Source: an uncultured Desulfobacterales bacterium (GTDB lineage Bacteria > Desulfobacterota > Desulfobacteria > Desulfobacterales > JAFDCJ01). From it: a DNA stretch of 6,015 nucleotides. Of this stretch, positions 5,219 to 6,015 are shown one piece after another. Position 1 is the first letter of the stretch. Each line of letters starts with the position of its first letter. Below the pieces are notes generated by a model. The model saw only the letters and a list, made by a program, of their open reading frames with translations, did no database searches and was not told the origin of the DNA. Location: contig CALZJV010000695.1 in the NCBI GenBank assembly GCA_945787595.1, forward strand, positions 1-6,015. Direction: 5' to 3'. The position numbers were made by a program, and so were the translations under genes.

Positions 5219-6015
5219 ATGATTACAAATGAATTCATTCGTGAGATGGAAGAAATCGTGGGCAAAGCGAATGTATCGGTTTCACGCGCCAATACCGAAT
5301 TATACTCCTATGATGCCTCTCTGGCCAAGGGCAAACCCGGGGTTGTGGTTTTTCCGGCCGACAGCCAGGAGACCGCACGGATAGTGCATGCTGCTCACCG
5401 GGCCGGCATCCCTTTTGTACCCCGCGGATTTGGCACCAATCTTTCGGGCGGAACGATTGTGACGGTCGAGGGATTGGTTTTGTGTTTGTCACGTCTAAAC
5501 CGCATCCTGGGAATTTATCCCGCCGGATCCGGCCAGTCAAAAAGTGGCCACCCTCGGCGGAAATACCGGTGAAAATTCAGGGGGACCCCGATGCCTGAAA
5601 TACGGTGTGACGACCAACCATATTCTCGCAATGGAACTGGTACTGCCGGACGGTGAGGTCGTCCGTACCGGTGGCGCAGCCTTTGATCCACCGGGCTATG
5701 ATTTGCGGGGGGCTATCGTGGGCGGGGAAGGCACCCTGGGCGTCGTTACGGAAATCACCGTGCGTATTCTGCCCCTGTCCGAATCCATTATCACCATGCT
5801 CGCGACTTACGATTCGATTGCCGATGCGGCACGATCCGTGTCCGATATCATTTCTGCCGGAATTCTCCCCACCACCCTGGAGATGATGGACGCGATGATC
5901 ATCAAGGCCGTGGAGGACAGCTATGCTTGCGGCTATCCCCGGGATGCCGCCGCGGTTCTGATTATCGAAGTGGAAGGGCCGACCGCCGGTCTCAAGGAGC
6001 AGGCCATGCGGATCC
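5219..6015 (+). pseudogene. GlcD-type FAD-linked oxidase, out of frame by internal deletion and cut by the window edge
   Basis: The first frame (5219 to about 5510) is the start of an FAD_binding_4 oxidase of the glycolate oxidase GlcD / D-lactate dehydrogenase family: YSYDAS, VVFPADSQETARIV, and the FAD pyrophosphate loop PRGFGTNLSGG (68-78), then LSRLNRILGI. Family sequence resumes one frame over from about 5514, with PPDPASQKVATLGGN, GENSGGP, CLKYGVTTNHIL, GGEGTLGVVTEI (5721-5756) and LEMMD, open to the window end. Against E. coli GlcD about 26-28 residues between ILDI and APDPSSQ are missing, including the conserved QPGV segment of the FAD domain; a loss near 80 bp fits. Read straight through, the first frame stops at 5570-5572 after a junk tail. 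An intact protein would have about 460 residues and would oxidise a 2-hydroxyacid such as glycolate or D-lactate, usually with an Fe-S partner. The substrate is not fixed by the sequence. The break may be real or an artefact. Confidence 0.85.

Noticed and set aside
6008..6015. GGATCC (BamHI site) at the very end of the window as a sign of a clone end
   Set aside because: Another GGATCC occurs inside the window near 5525. The window edge may be arbitrary, so this is weak evidence.

Overview
The window looks like a piece of an anaerobic, probably sulfate-reducing Desulfobacterota (Deltaproteobacteria) chromosome. That is an inference. It rests on the flavour of the proteins (a divergent SucD-like CoA ligase, a small Fe-S protein, a CitE-type lyase, a GlcD-type flavin oxidase, a stand-alone formyl-THF-type enzyme) and on intergenic spacers full of short ATTGAAG-like and ATGGAAT-like repeats. 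No rRNA or other taxonomic marker is present. Every gene I can support is on the + strand.

Layout. (1) 2-148: C-terminal end of an unrecognised protein. (2) 305-589 and 602-1498: a 94-aa seven-cysteine ferredoxin-like protein and a SucD-like acyl-CoA ligase alpha subunit, 12 nt apart. (3) 1499-1760: a spacer with two four-unit octamer arrays in inverted orientation. (4) 1761-2592: a CitE/malyl-CoA lyase-type gene that is out of frame because a conserved block of about 21 residues is missing. (5) 2593-3043: a spacer with a strong terminator hairpin and a long composite repeat. (6) 3044-4995: a tight three-gene operon of a 10-formyl-THF hydrolase/formyltransferase-type protein, an MTH1187/UPF0045 thiamine-binding-type protein and a class I SAM methyltransferase. 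(7) 4995-5218: another mosaic repeat. (8) 5219 to the end: a GlcD-type FAD-linked oxidase, cut by the window edge and also out of frame through loss of a conserved internal block.

How the genes may work together (inference). A CoA ligase alpha subunit, a CitE/malyl-CoA lyase-type aldolase and a glycolate-oxidase-type flavoprotein could link malate or citrate-type acids, CoA thioesters, glyoxylate and glycolate. The formyl-THF-type enzyme and the methyltransferase add a one-carbon theme. No ligase beta subunit is recognisable in the window, so the ligase substrate cannot be fixed.

The best structural signals are non-coding. A mosaic intergenic repeat occurs three times (two forward, one inverted) with a 60-nt shared core. 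Two of the copies begin on the stop codon of the gene before them. The two internal deletions, in citE and in the glcD-like gene, shift the frame in the same direction. They are either real decay or an assembly or sequencing artefact, and that should be settled first.
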